From Paenibacillus sanguinis 2301083 = DSM 16941 (GTDB taxonomy: Bacteria > Bacillota > Bacilli > Paenibacillales > Paenibacillaceae), in NCBI RefSeq assembly GCF_000374825.1, contig NZ_KB895382.1:1-64000 (forward strand): a stretch of DNA of 64,000 bases. Direction: 5' to 3'. Position numbers and translations under genes: made by a program. Positions 40,656 to 49,399 of the stretch are shown in pieces (position 1 is the stretch's first letter; every line of letters begins with the position of its first letter). Under the pieces are notes generated by a model. It was not told the origin of the DNA, made no database searches, and worked only from the letters and a program-made list of their open reading frames with translations.

Positions 40656-41549
40656 TTAATTGTATTCGATGACTTCAAAATATACGTAAATTTCTAGTCC
40701 AGTTCTCATATTGTCTGTATTGCGTACTCTGACTGTTGTTGCATTATAAAGATAAACCGCTGGAGTTTGATAATCGGAACCAGCATTCACGTCGTCAAAA
40801 CCATCAGTATAGTATCCAGTCAGATTGATTGAGGTTTTATTAACGTCCACAGCCGGGATTGTTACCGCCACAATACCATTGTCGTCTTGGGTGTGATAGT
40901 ACAAATGGGCTGAATACCTCGTTACTTTTTTCACGCCACCACCCCATGTCTGCCAATTTGTCCATGTTCCACTTCTCATTTGCCTCCAATACGTAACTCC
41001 GGTATTAAAATTTGTCGCTCTCTGAAGCCGCCAAGCTCCGGGGTTAGCAGAATGCACAATATTCTCGACATAATGCCAATCCGTACTTGGAGCATTAGCC
41101 ATGCTGGACCCATCGTAAAAACCGTTTTCTGTGATGCTGTTCAGATTGTTGGCAGATCGCGTAGCCCTCGGCAAGCTTGCGTTTTTAGCGTTGTTCTCCG
41201 CCGCATTCCACTTCACTCGCTCTGCCGCCGTAATGTGCATCGTCGCATTGTTGGCATGCGTTGACAGGCCAGTACCTGCCGCTGCCGCCGCTAAATTGGC
41301 GGCGTTGGCCGTGTTTTGGGCGGCTGCGGCTGCGTCATGGGCGGTTTTGACCGCTAACGGCGTGGCCGCCAGGGTCTCGCTGCTGCTGTTCGCACTGCTG
41401 GAGAGCTGCACAATCCCCGGAGTGGTCAGGCTAGCGGGCGGAATCTCAATGTTATCTACCTCGCTACGCAAATCATTGATCTCCTGCCCGATGCTGTTCA
41501 TGTCATCCGGCTTCACCGTGTCGGACATTTTCCAATCTGTCTTGGCCAT
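40656..41549 (-). CDS. Tail fibre protein
   Basis: This 297-residue protein has an N-terminal attachment region, an Ala/Asn-rich heptad stretch (AHDAAAAAQNTANAANLAAAA, about 70-95) typical of trimeric fibre coiled coils, a pyocin-knob-like segment (TENGFYDGSSM ... WYRQMRSGTWTNWQTWGG) and a C-terminal receptor-binding domain of about 90 residues. It probably recognises the host surface. It overlaps its upstream neighbour by 1 base. Confidence 0.8.
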   Translation of the reverse strand: MAKTDWKMSDTVKPDDMNSIGQEINDLRSEVDNIEIPPASLTTPGIVQLSSSANSSSETLAATPLAVKTAHDAAAAAQNTANAANLAAAAAGTGLSTHANNATMHITAAERVKWNAAENNAKNASLPRATRSANNLNSITENGFYDGSSMANAPSTDWHYVENIVHSANPGAWRLQRATNFNTGVTYWRQMRSGTWTNWQTWGGGVKKVTRYSAHLYYHTQDDNGIVAVTIPAVDVNKTSINLTGYYTDGFDDVNAGSDYQTPAVYLYNATTVRVRNTDNMRTGLEIYVYFEVIEYN

Positions 41550-41836
41550 CAGTTCACTACCTCCTTAACTTCTACCGTTTGCAGCATAAGCGTGTCCGAC
41601 GATACTGGAACATTGACCGCATTGGTGGTGAGAATGTTGCCCGCTGCATCCCGCAGCTCGATCAAGCTAATGACGGGAACGTCAGCAGCGGGAACAATAT
41701 AATTGAGGGCTACCGTTGAATCCGTCACAGCCTTTTCCTCAAACTCGGTAATCTCGTAAGATTCATTCAAAACAACCTTGGCGATGCGCGTATTAACATA
41801 GGTTGCTACCTCCTGCTTGAAAGATGCCGTGATCAT
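41549..41836 (-). CDS. Phage tail-fibre-associated protein (95 aa)
   Basis: This is a small beta-rich protein (YEITEFEEKAVTDSTVALNYIVPAADVPVISLIELRD in part). It lies between the DUF2313 baseplate protein and the fibre, overlapping the former by 4 bases. It might link baseplate and fibre or form part of a fibre trunk. No family is recognised. Confidence 0.6.
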   Translation of the reverse strand: MITASFKQEVATYVNTRIAKVVLNESYEITEFEEKAVTDSTVALNYIVPAADVPVISLIELRDAAGNILTTNAVNVPVSSDTLMLQTVEVKEVVN

Positions 41837-42423
41837 GTAACTTCAACCTCCGTTCCAAATGTGGCAAAGGACTCTTCGCCTAGCTTCCATGAATCGTTCA
41901 GTTTGTAGTTCCAGCCAATATCTCGCCGGATAATATGCTCTTCCAGTCCAATGGTGGTATTAATAGAAGTGTTTTGCTGGTAAAGGATATTGGCAGGCTT
42001 GATTGTCTGCACGGTGTGCCGGACTTCCTTGAACAAGTTCGCATTTTCAATGTTGGTCGTCACATACAAAACGAAGTTCGGCGGATCTACCGAAACGACG
42101 GTCATACCCGGGCCTACCAACTTGTCCAACTGTTCTTGCAGCCAGCGCACGGTGAAAGGTGGCTTCGTCCGGTAGCGGTTCAAAATGCGCTGCTTGCGGA
42201 ACTCCAGGGTTTCCGTGGTCGAATCAGCTTGAATGCCCAGCATCAGCTCCCGCCGTTTGATCGCCTGAACGCCAGATGTCAATACAAACTGATCCGCGAA
42301 AAGCTGCTTTACCGCCGTCTCCAATTGATTCAGCTCTATATCCTCCGTTTGCCCAAGCTGCACAAACTCCAGCACGTCCTCATAGTAAGGAGGTAAATAT
42401 CCCATGAAACGATCAGGAGGCAT
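41833..42423 (-). CDS. Baseplate/tail protein of DUF2313 type (XkdU-like)
   Basis: This 196-residue protein matches the YmfQ/XkdU family: LPPYYEDVLEFVQLGQTEDIEL at the N-terminus, LGIQADSTTETLEFRKQRILNRYRTKPPFTVRWLQEQL in part in the middle, and an IKPANIL beta segment. It corresponds to Mu gp48-like wedge proteins that follow baseplate J. It overlaps the J gene by 11 bases. Confidence 0.85.
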   Translation of the reverse strand: MPPDRFMGYLPPYYEDVLEFVQLGQTEDIELNQLETAVKQLFADQFVLTSGVQAIKRRELMLGIQADSTTETLEFRKQRILNRYRTKPPFTVRWLQEQLDKLVGPGMTVVSVDPPNFVLYVTTNIENANLFKEVRHTVQTIKPANILYQQNTSINTTIGLEEHIIRRDIGWNYKLNDSWKLGEESFATFGTEVEVT

Positions 42424-43501
42424 GAACGGTCACCGTCCCCATCAGCGGGATCTCTTCAGCGGCCAGCGTCATGTTGGCCGCTATCCCGCCCAGCATCGTG
42501 TCTGATACATCAATCACGCCAGGTACGGCCAATATGGCCGCCTCAATAAGCGCCACCCGCACAATGATTTGCTCCGTTGTGGCCCAAGTTTGCCGAAGCC
42601 CCAGCAGATAGGCCGTCACCGCTGACTCTATGGGAGCCTGGACTTGCCCGGCGGTGCTACCCTCGGCCAGAATAACGGTTGTCGTCACATCGACGGCCAC
42701 ACCGCTGACCCCCGCCACCGTGACCACATGCCCAATGGGGGCCGTGCCGTAGCCTTTGCCCTGGTTGGCCGTAGGATCAACGGCGGTCTGCACCGCCGAT
42801 ACAAGGGTGCTTGAAGGTGCTGACCAGTCCGCTGCAATGATCGTACATTTGACTGTCCCGCCACCGTTCCACACCGGGAAGACCTTAGTTGCCCCTACAC
42901 CATCCATGGCATTTACGGTCTGCTCATAGTCCGCAATGTTCCCGCCAAAGGCAGGCTCATTAACCGTCTCATAATACCGCAGCCGCAGGGCATCGTCCGT
43001 CTCCTGATCCTCGCCGGGAACGATCACGTCCGCAAGCTCCGCACGAACCAATCCAGGCACGTAGTCAATGGGAAGCAGCGTCCCAAATTGCTGATTACCC
43101 ACAATGCCCACCGTATCGCACAAGAGGTTGTACACCCCAAGGCTGATACGCTCCTGGACAACATAAGTTAGATCCTCGATGCCGAACCAGGAACCCATAG
43201 GCACATCCAGCGGCGCCTCATTCGCTCCGTAGAATAGCCCCTTGCGTACAGCAGCCGTTGCCGTTGCCCGCTGCACCCCAAACTCCGATGTGCGGCGGCT
43301 TAAGTAATCGTCGCTGGCCGTATCGGCAAAGGATACCTCTAGTACGGCATCAAGCTGAATGTATGTCTGGGCCAGCTCGGCGGCACAAGGAGCCAAAGCG
43401 TCATAGATGATGCTGCCAGCCCGTTTATCTACGTCATCCGCCACCCGGGACAACATCCGCTGAAGGATTGCCTCGAAGCTGTAATATGCGTCCTCAAACA
43501 C
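42413..43501 (-). CDS. Baseplate J-like protein (XkdT-like)
   Basis: This 362-residue baseplate wedge protein has the typical N-terminus (ILQRMLSRVADDVDKRAGSI), a central jelly-roll region with GMEDLTYV-like and PGTVRAELADVIVPGEDQETDD-type sequence, and a C-terminal ATTEQIIVRVALIEAAILAVPGV block. It joins the tail tube to fibres and triggers sheath contraction. It is one base from the DUF2634 gene. Confidence 0.9.
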   Translation of the reverse strand: MFEDAYYSFEAILQRMLSRVADDVDKRAGSIIYDALAPCAAELAQTYIQLDAVLEVSFADTASDDYLSRRTSEFGVQRATATAAVRKGLFYGANEAPLDVPMGSWFGIEDLTYVVQERISLGVYNLLCDTVGIVGNQQFGTLLPIDYVPGLVRAELADVIVPGEDQETDDALRLRYYETVNEPAFGGNIADYEQTVNAMDGVGATKVFPVWNGGGTVKCTIIAADWSAPSSTLVSAVQTAVDPTANQGKGYGTAPIGHVVTVAGVSGVAVDVTTTVILAEGSTAGQVQAPIESAVTAYLLGLRQTWATTEQIIVRVALIEAAILAVPGVIDVSDTMLGGIAANMTLAAEEIPLMGTVTVHAS

Positions 43502-43502
43502 G

Positions 43503-43907
43503 CTAGATCACCTCATTCAAAAATAGATTGCCGTACACCGTGACGACCGTGAAAAACACGGTGAGTCTATCCTGCTCCTGGCGAATGTCGAAGTCTTTGA
43601 CCTCGTTAATACGTTCATCATAAATCAGCGCCTCTGTAATTATTCGGGCCAGCTCTGTGCGCGTGAAGCTTAGGCTGAAGCTCTGGCCGATGATGTTGTC
43701 AGCTTCTGACCCGTACGAGTCCGGGTAAATGACATGTCGCCAGCGTCCTGTACCCAAGGTTTTGATGATGAACTGTTTAACCGCTTCTAGGCCATCCACC
43801 ATACCAGATACACGTCCGGCATCCCGGTCTAGTCGGTAGGTACGGCTGGGCTGGATCTCAGATGCAAATAAAGAGGGAATAGAGGCAGCGGATTCAGGAG
43901 TTAGCAT
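43503..43907 (-). CDS. DUF2634 baseplate protein (XkdS-like, gp25 type)
   Basis: This 134-residue protein contains the gp25-like fold: TYRLDRDAGRVSGMVDGLEAVKQFI, WRHVIYPDSYGSE and LTRTELARIITEAL-type segments. It is part of the baseplate wedge with XkdT. The frame opens at 43946 but ATG 43907 gives the usual MLTPESAAS-like start and overlaps the DUF2577 gene by 14 bases. Confidence 0.87.
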   Translation of the reverse strand: MLTPESAASIPSLFASEIQPSRTYRLDRDAGRVSGMVDGLEAVKQFIIKTLGTGRWRHVIYPDSYGSEADNIIGQSFSLSFTRTELARIITEALIYDERINEVKDFDIRQEQDRLTVFFTVVTVYGNLFLNEVI

Positions 43908-44166
43908 AGCGTACCACCCGATCAGCCAAGTAATAGGTTTGACCACCTTGTACCGCGAAAATCAATACTTCATCCCCGGTTCTCAGGCCCGTCTCCAGCC
44001 TTTCGGCTACCAGGAGCAGCTCGGCGGGAATGATCATTCGCTGATCCCCAGCAAGCTGTATGGACAGCGCTGGAGGGGGCGAGACCACCACCGCCTCCAG
44101 GATGCGCAGCGGCATAGCGGAATCCACCGCCTGGCGGGCGGCTTCTTTAACAACCTGCACGAGCAT
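43894..44166 (-). CDS. DUF2577 protein (XkdR-like)
   Basis: This 90-residue OB-like protein (LRILEAVVVSPPPALSIQL, GDEVLIFAVQGGQTYYLADRV) matches XkdR, found between the XkdQ hub and XkdS in PBSX-like phages. It overlaps XkdQ by one base. A structural baseplate role is assumed from position. Confidence 0.85.
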   Translation of the reverse strand: MLVQVVKEAARQAVDSAMPLRILEAVVVSPPPALSIQLAGDQRMIIPAELLLVAERLETGLRTGDEVLIFAVQGGQTYYLADRVVRYANS

Positions 44167-45251
44167 TATGCGTCACCTCCAAAAAGTTCTTTCTTTAGGC
44201 GTTGGGCAAAGGTCTCAGGGTCGTCCTTTTCCTTGTCGCTCTCGCTGTCACCGTCGCCCGCTGCATCGGTTATACTGGCCGCATCAATCTCCGGCAGGTC
44301 GTCCGTACGATTGAGCGTCAGCGACATGGTATGTGTGTTACCGGAAAAGCTGTGCATATCCTGGTCAATGTAAAAAGCCCGATGTACTCCCAGCTCCGCC
44401 ACGATCACATAGACCGCGCCGCCAGATATCACATCAGGTATGCCCAAGGCATCCACGGACAACGTTTCGCCTGGCTTCGCCCTGGCCCGCAAAGCTTGCT
44501 CGGCGCGGGCCATTAATTGGGCTTTATTGACGTTTTCCGAGACGTTCTCAAAGTATTGCAGAACCCCGTAAGACTTTTGAAGCCAACCCGCATCGACCTT
44601 GGCCGTGATGGCTTTTTTAGCTTCACCCGCGACCAGCTTCACCCGGGTGGCCGTCTCTTCTAACGTCTCACTTAGGGAATAGTCCATGAGATTAGCGCCG
44701 TCTTCAACAACCCACTTATGAGCCATATCCACACGTTTGACCAGATTGACCTTGCCTTTGCTGGCGTAAATGTAATACTTGACCCCCGTATGCTTGTAGG
44801 TGAGCGAGATGCAAGCCAGGATCATGTCAAACAGCGTTTGCCCCTCGAAGCTACGAGTGAGACGGTGAGGCGTGTCGGCAATCGTCCCCACGGGAATATC
44901 AAAGTCCTTGCAGATCCGGCGCACGATCTCGGCCAAGGTTTTGCCCACGAAGATGTAACTATCCGTATTTTGCGTGAGATAGATCAACTGGTCATAGGCT
45001 GTCAGGGACAGGCTGCCGTCCCGGGTTCGGTCCCTGGCGAAGATGGTTCCGCGAAATAGTTCTTCGCCCTTCCAGCGGAAAATAAGCTGATTGCCCATGT
45101 TAACCGGCTGCTTCTGGTGTAGCCCCCGCTGGGTGGATAGCACCGTTGCTGTGAGCGTCCGGGGTGCGGCCAACTTTTCCCCGGACCACTCCACCGATTG
45201 CACCGGGAGTTGAAACGTGCCGTCACTGCGCACCACATAAAGCTCCATCAT
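44166..45251 (-). CDS. Tail hub protein (XkdQ-like)
   Basis: This 361-residue protein of the gpD/XkdQ late-control type has an N-terminal beta domain (LYVVRSDGTFQLPVQSVEWSG) and a hub region with IVRRICKDFDIP and TLFDMILACI. The acidic C-terminal tail (DGDSESDKEKDD) precedes a final basic helix. The long upstream frame is spurious; ATG 45251 overlaps the LysM gene stop (ATGA). Confidence 0.87.
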   Translation of the reverse strand: MMELYVVRSDGTFQLPVQSVEWSGEKLAAPRTLTATVLSTQRGLHQKQPVNMGNQLIFRWKGEELFRGTIFARDRTRDGSLSLTAYDQLIYLTQNTDSYIFVGKTLAEIVRRICKDFDIPVGTIADTPHRLTRSFEGQTLFDMILACISLTYKHTGVKYYIYASKGKVNLVKRVDMAHKWVVEDGANLMDYSLSETLEETATRVKLVAGEAKKAITAKVDAGWLQKSYGVLQYFENVSENVNKAQLMARAEQALRARAKPGETLSVDALGIPDVISGGAVYVIVAELGVHRAFYIDQDMHSFSGNTHTMSLTLNRTDDLPEIDAASITDAAGDGDSESDKEKDDPETFAQRLKKELFGGDA

Positions 45252-45892
45252 TTCAGCTTCACCACCTGGCCGGGACGAATGACGTAAGGGGCGCGGATAC
45301 CGTTGAGCTTGGCTAACGTCTGCCAGGCTACGCCGTGGCTTTGCCCAATCTTCCACAAGCTGTCCCCGCTGCGCACCGTGTAGGTGGCAGGCGTAACCCG
45401 TTCGCTGGGCCGGGCCGATGCGCTGCTGACGCTGGCGCTGGTTGTCCCGGCTGCCGTGGTCTTGGTCTCCAGCTTGCGGATTTTGATAAATTTGTACTCA
45501 CGCAGACTCAAGTCAAAATAAATTGTGCCAACATCCCCGGCTACCTCCCGGTAGGTGTAATCTTCGATGGTGACCGCAAAGTTCCAGGTTGTTTCCGTGA
45601 CCAAAAACCTGATCGGCTTCCCGGTGGCCTTCCAGCGGGATATTGTCGCGGCTGCCGCCTTGGGGTCGGGAATGTCCTTGTATGCACAATATGGACCCCA
45701 GGAGGAAGGGAACTGGCTGGAGAAGTCAAACGTCTTTAGCACCGGGTCATTGATAATAGCGACCTCACCGATTCCCGACACGTTAACGACCTCGGTCTGC
45801 GAGCTGTTGCCAATGGTGATCTCTTCCGGGTTGACCGGGAGCTGAAGGCGCTCGGCGTTGTTGTTATACGAAAGCCAAAACTCCATGCTCAT
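45248..45892 (-). CDS. LysM baseplate protein (XkdP-like)
   Basis: This 214-residue protein has an XkdP-type N-terminal region (LQLPVNPEEITI, PVLKTFDFSSQFP) and a C-terminal LysM domain at about residues 165-214 (YTVRSGDSLWKIGQ ... GRVVKLK-like end), which binds peptidoglycan and may guide the tail tip through the wall. It overlaps the tape measure gene by 4 bases. Confidence 0.9.
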   Translation of the reverse strand: MSMEFWLSYNNNAERLQLPVNPEEITIGNSSQTEVVNVSGIGEVAIINDPVLKTFDFSSQFPSSWGPYCAYKDIPDPKAAAATISRWKATGKPIRFLVTETTWNFAVTIEDYTYREVAGDVGTIYFDLSLREYKFIKIRKLETKTTAAGTTSASVSSASARPSERVTPATYTVRSGDSLWKIGQSHGVAWQTLAKLNGIRAPYVIRPGQVVKLK

Positions 45893-48132
45893 ACCTCGTA
45901 CACTCCTTCAGGTCCTGTAAACAGTTCTTCGGTCATTTTGTCCTTTACCGCTCGAACGGCGATATATGCCACCCGCTGGGCGTCCATATCATTGCTGTAA
46001 TGGTTATCGCCATTGAACTGTACCACGATATCCCTACGGCCCCCGCCCCGGCTTGGGTAGCGATGACCTGCCATCGAGCGGATCAGCTCCGCCTCTTCGG
46101 CGGGAAGCACTGTCTCGCCTTTGTGGAGAGCGGCGGGGTAGTTGTCAAAAGGAACGTCAGAAATGCCGTTAGCATGGGGGATTAAACCCGTGATAAAGGA
46201 GGGCATGGTGATGTCTCCAACGCTGCCCAACGAACCCATGAAGTCACTGAACTTTGTACCAATGTTGTCCAGCCAGCTTGTAATGGAAGCAAATTTGTCT
46301 TCGACCCAGTTCAACGGCTTTTCAATAGTCGATTGCAGCGCATCTGCAAAAGCATTCCACTTCGCTTTGATCCAGTTAATACTGTCGTTCCAAGTGTTTT
46401 CCAGCCAATCCATGTTACTATTCCAGCGGTTTTTCACATCCGTCCACCACTCTGACCACCAATTCCCCCAGGCGGTCAGGAGGGCGCCGATAACCAGCTT
46501 AATCTTGTCGATATTGCTATACAGCCATTCCATTTGGGCAAGGCTGTCAAAAAAAGCAAAAACCACCGCAGCGAGAACAGGAATACGGCCAGCAATGGAG
46601 CCGATGCCTTTGCCCAGTTTGACGACCCACGGCCACGCCTTGGCAAAGGCTTGACCGATCTTGACCCCCTTGGTGATCCCGCCGATGGATACGAGTGCCA
46701 ACAATACGCCCTCTAAGATCGGCTCCAGCGTGTCCCAATTTTCAATGACCCATTGAATTCCGTTTACAAGACCTTCGCCCAGGCTAACGGCTAGATCTGC
46801 TATGGATTGTGTGAAGTTGGCAATCGCGACTTGCCCTTCGTCGCTTGCTGCCCAGGCGTTAAAAGCTTCAAAGGCCGGGGCAAGGCCTACCAGCGCTGAC
46901 TTGCCGATACCCTCAATGAGTGACTTCATGCCGCTTAGTGTGTCATTCATCGGGGTCATGGGATTGGCTGACCTGAAGGTTTCAAACTGCTTCGTAAGCT
47001 CTCCGGCTGTGTCGGCCGTTAGAGCTAAGCCGTTAGCCATGTCCAAAATCGGGGTGCTGATGTCTTCGTATTTGGTGCCGAAAAGGTCTGTCCCATACCT
47101 TTCTCTATCTGCTGCACCAACTTGAGAGAGAGCGGCAGCGATTTCTGCTAGAAAAGCTTGCCCTGTAACATCTCCATTTAGTATTCCTTTGTACAAGTCC
47201 GTTGTTCGGCTTTCTCCCAAAAGCTTGCCCATTGCATTAATAGCATCTTCGTTAAACTCATTTAAAGATTTTATTCCCCACTCACGCAAAGCATCTGCAA
47301 GGACATCATAATTCCATGCCCCAGCATCTTGCCCGGCGATTAACCCTGACGCTAACTGTTCTGGTGAGATTCCCAGTTTAGCGAAGGTGGAAGCATATTC
47401 CGCATACGTATCGGCCAGATCGTCCGCCATATCGCCGCCGTTACGCCAGACGTATGACATACTGTCATAGGTGCGCTGGAAGTCAGCCTGCATTGAGTTA
47501 TAGAAGGTGCTGGCAGCCCGGGAGATTTGGTTGACATCCATATCGGGATGCAAGCTGCTGAACATGTTGGCATACAGTGCTGACTCGGCCAGCATCTGAT
47601 CTCGCAGATCCGTCTGCTGCCCGATCCCAACCAGAGATGTAAGGACATTTTCACGGGACGTTCCCGCTTTACTACCATAGTAGATATCCTGAACCGACTC
47701 GGAAAAGTAATCTCTAGGCAAGCCCGTAACTGCCGCCGCTCTCGCATCCATCTCGTACGCACTTTGTCCGGCAAATAACAAACCGCCGCCAGTAATACCA
47801 GCGACGGCAGCAACCTTGAGGGCCTTGTCTGCAAGTCCTCTCAGGGCAGTATCTATTTTTTCTATGCCAGGCGTGGCCTGGTCATTGAGTTTGACGGTGG
47901 CTGTGGTGATGCGTTGGCCCAGCCTGGATAGGGATGTACGGATTTTTTGCAAAGGCCGTGTGATGCGGTCATTCAATCTCAAACGCGGATTAATACGCAT
48001 ACGATTGAGCTTTTGCATCATCCGATTGGTTTTGTCCGTTTCCTTAGTAATGCGAGCTATGGCCTTCTGGGGTTTCAGTAACTTCTTGGTGATTCGGTCC
48101 CTAAAGTCAAAGACCGCCATAATTTTAGCCAC
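45889..48132 (-). CDS. Tape measure protein (XkdO-like)
   Basis: This 747-residue tail length ruler starts with basic coiled-coil repeats (KKLLKPQKAIARITKETDK) and RLGQRITTATVKLNDQATP, a phage_tail_2/TMP feature. It has hydrophobic segments at about 105-125 and 480-560 and a Trp-rich helical part (WWSEWWTDVKNRWNSNMDWLE in part) near 570-600. It is short for the family, predicting a tail of roughly 110 nm by the usual 0.15 nm per residue. A lipoprotein gene lies just upstream. Confidence 0.9.
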   Translation of the reverse strand: MAKIMAVFDFRDRITKKLLKPQKAIARITKETDKTNRMMQKLNRMRINPRLRLNDRITRPLQKIRTSLSRLGQRITTATVKLNDQATPGIEKIDTALRGLADKALKVAAVAGITGGGLLFAGQSAYEMDARAAAVTGLPRDYFSESVQDIYYGSKAGTSRENVLTSLVGIGQQTDLRDQMLAESALYANMFSSLHPDMDVNQISRAASTFYNSMQADFQRTYDSMSYVWRNGGDMADDLADTYAEYASTFAKLGISPEQLASGLIAGQDAGAWNYDVLADALREWGIKSLNEFNEDAINAMGKLLGESRTTDLYKGILNGDVTGQAFLAEIAAALSQVGAADRERYGTDLFGTKYEDISTPILDMANGLALTADTAGELTKQFETFRSANPMTPMNDTLSGMKSLIEGIGKSALVGLAPAFEAFNAWAASDEGQVAIANFTQSIADLAVSLGEGLVNGIQWVIENWDTLEPILEGVLLALVSIGGITKGVKIGQAFAKAWPWVVKLGKGIGSIAGRIPVLAAVVFAFFDSLAQMEWLYSNIDKIKLVIGALLTAWGNWWSEWWTDVKNRWNSNMDWLENTWNDSINWIKAKWNAFADALQSTIEKPLNWVEDKFASITSWLDNIGTKFSDFMGSLGSVGDITMPSFITGLIPHANGISDVPFDNYPAALHKGETVLPAEEAELIRSMAGHRYPSRGGGRRDIVVQFNGDNHYSNDMDAQRVAYIAVRAVKDKMTEELFTGPEGVYEV

Positions 48133-48150
48133 TCATTACACCCCCCCAAT

Positions 48151-48174
48151 AAAAAAGACTCCGGTTAGGGAGTC
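48151..48174 (-). terminator. Terminator overlapping the lipoprotein stop
   Basis: Reading left, GACTCC pairs with GGAGTC around CTAACC and is followed by T6. The stop codon TAA lies in the loop. It isolates the lipoprotein gene from the tape measure gene. Confidence 0.85.
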
Positions 48175-48692
48175 AGGTTCATAAACGTTTTCTTGTAAAG
48201 TTCCAAATGGTCACTATCTTTATTCAATACTCTTAGTACGAGATATCCATTAGTGAATGAACGATTTTGAGTTTTAGCTTCTCCCCAAAATTCAACATCT
48301 TCTTCATAAAGGGCCTGTGCTTCCTCGACTGTAGAAAATTCAAATAACCAAAATTCATCTTGACCACTCACTACATTATGGTTCTTAAATATCGCCTGCG
48401 CGATTAATCCAGGATAAGCTTCCTTATCGCCTTCATCCGTTTCGCGGTCTTCAAGTTCGTACTTATTAAGTTCCTCGAATGGTTTCAGAGCTTTACGGAA
48501 GTTTGCTATAGTTGCGCCGTCCCTTTCTGGAAGAGCGGCAGCTTCAGGCTCCTGCACAACAGGCTCTTGCTGTTTCTCCAGCGTAGGCTCTTCTTTAGCT
48601 TTGGCCGTATCAACACCCTGCAAGCTCTCGGCTTGCGTTGAGCATCCGGCCAGCAGCACCAGCGCAAAAAATAGTACAAATATTTTGTTCAA
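48165..48692 (-). CDS. Phage-encoded lipoprotein, probable moron
   Basis: This 175-residue lipoprotein has lipobox LLAGC after KIFVLFFALV. A polar linker (AKAKEEPTLEKQQEP) leads to a globular domain (LIAQAIFKNHNVVSGQ, EFWLFEFSTVEEAQALYEED). The start is TTG 48692 behind GGGGGTG. It has its own promoter and terminator, unlike its neighbours. Phage lipoproteins placed next to tape measure genes, such as Ltp of phage TP-J34, block superinfecting DNA entry; the same role is inferred here, not shown. Confidence 0.8.
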   Translation of the reverse strand: MNKIFVLFFALVLLAGCSTQAESLQGVDTAKAKEEPTLEKQQEPVVQEPEAAALPERDGATIANFRKALKPFEELNKYELEDRETDEGDKEAYPGLIAQAIFKNHNVVSGQDEFWLFEFSTVEEAQALYEEDVEFWGEAKTQNRSFTNGYLVLRVLNKDSDHLELYKKTFMNLTP

Positions 48693-48710
48693 TGTCTACA
48701 CCCCCACACC

Positions 48711-48740
48711 ATCATAAAGCAAGGCCATTGGCAAATTCAA
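48711..48740 (-). promoter_or_regulatory. Candidate promoter of the lipoprotein gene
   Basis: Reading left, TTGAAT (48740-48735), an 18-base spacer and TATGAT (48716-48711), close to the host sigma-A consensus. It starts right at the end of the chaperone frameshift product. Confidence 0.5.
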
Positions 48741-48743
48741 CCA

Positions 48744-48944
48744 TCATTTTTTAGCTTTGGACTGGATGCGCTGCTGCTCCTTGCGCTGCCGATCCAACTC
48801 GACCGCCATACTCGCATACCAGAATGCTTTATGAGGGGTTTCCATATTCCACAAATCTACTAGATCGCGTGGCGAGTACCGCAGGCGATGTATGGCATAA
48901 TGCGTATACACCGCCTCCCGATCCCCGCCGTCAATCAGTTTTTT
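48744..48944 (-). CDS. Tail assembly chaperone frameshift extension (gpT-like)
   Basis: This frame lacks its own start and begins in the -1 frame at the slippery site A AAA AAC (48944-48938) at the end of the XkdN-like gene. It encodes 64 further residues (KLIDGGDREAVYTHYAIHRL ... LVDLWNMETPHKAFWYASM in part) ending in a basic tail. The layout is the gpG/gpGT arrangement of tail chaperones: the long fusion binds the tape measure protein. The TGA of the short product follows the slip site directly. Confidence 0.82.
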   Translation of the reverse strand, partial: KKLIDGGDREAVYTHYAIHRLRYSPRDLVDLWNMETPHKAFWYASMAVELDRQRKEQQRIQSKAKK

Positions 48945-49369
48945 GCGTCTTCCACCATTTCCTCGAAGTCGTCGTCAAGTCGATTGACACGCCGCACCGC
49001 ATCCATCCAGGCCGCATATTCGCCTGGCACAGCCAATACGGCCTGTACCAAGTCAACGGGATCTTGAAGGCCGTAAGAGGCCAGCAGCTCCGCAGACTTA
49101 AATACGGGGAACACTGTGGATTCAATGCCTAGCTTGGTTGCGAAGCGGTTGTTATCAAAGGTTTCCGTTGCTGGCTTGCGCTTAGTGGCAACTGTGCGCT
49201 TTGTACATTCTGTGCGCAACTCGTCAATTCTGGCTGTAGTAACTGATTTAAAGACAAATGGAATCGCCTTGCCGTCCTTGTCTCGGTACCGATCCGTCAC
49301 CACTTCCTCCAGTTCTTCGACAGGTTGCGCATTGCCCTTCATAAAAAAATCCATGTTACGTTCGGTCAT
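48935..49369 (-). CDS. Tail assembly chaperone (XkdN-like)
   Basis: This 144-residue protein (MTERNMDFFMKGNAQPVEE, FVFKSVTTARIDELRTECTK) matches the XkdN family placed after the tail tube gene. It ends EEMVEDAKN with the codons GCA AAA AAC TGA, the site of a likely -1 frameshift. ATG 49369 follows TTAGGAGGATGCTAT; the longer frame from 49399 is rejected. Confidence 0.88.
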   Translation of the reverse strand: MTERNMDFFMKGNAQPVEELEEVVTDRYRDKDGKAIPFVFKSVTTARIDELRTECTKRTVATKRKPATETFDNNRFATKLGIESTVFPVFKSAELLASYGLQDPVDLVQAVLAVPGEYAAWMDAVRRVNRLDDDFEEMVEDAKN

Positions 49370-49399
49370 ATAGCATCCTCCTAATAAAATGTGGTACAC

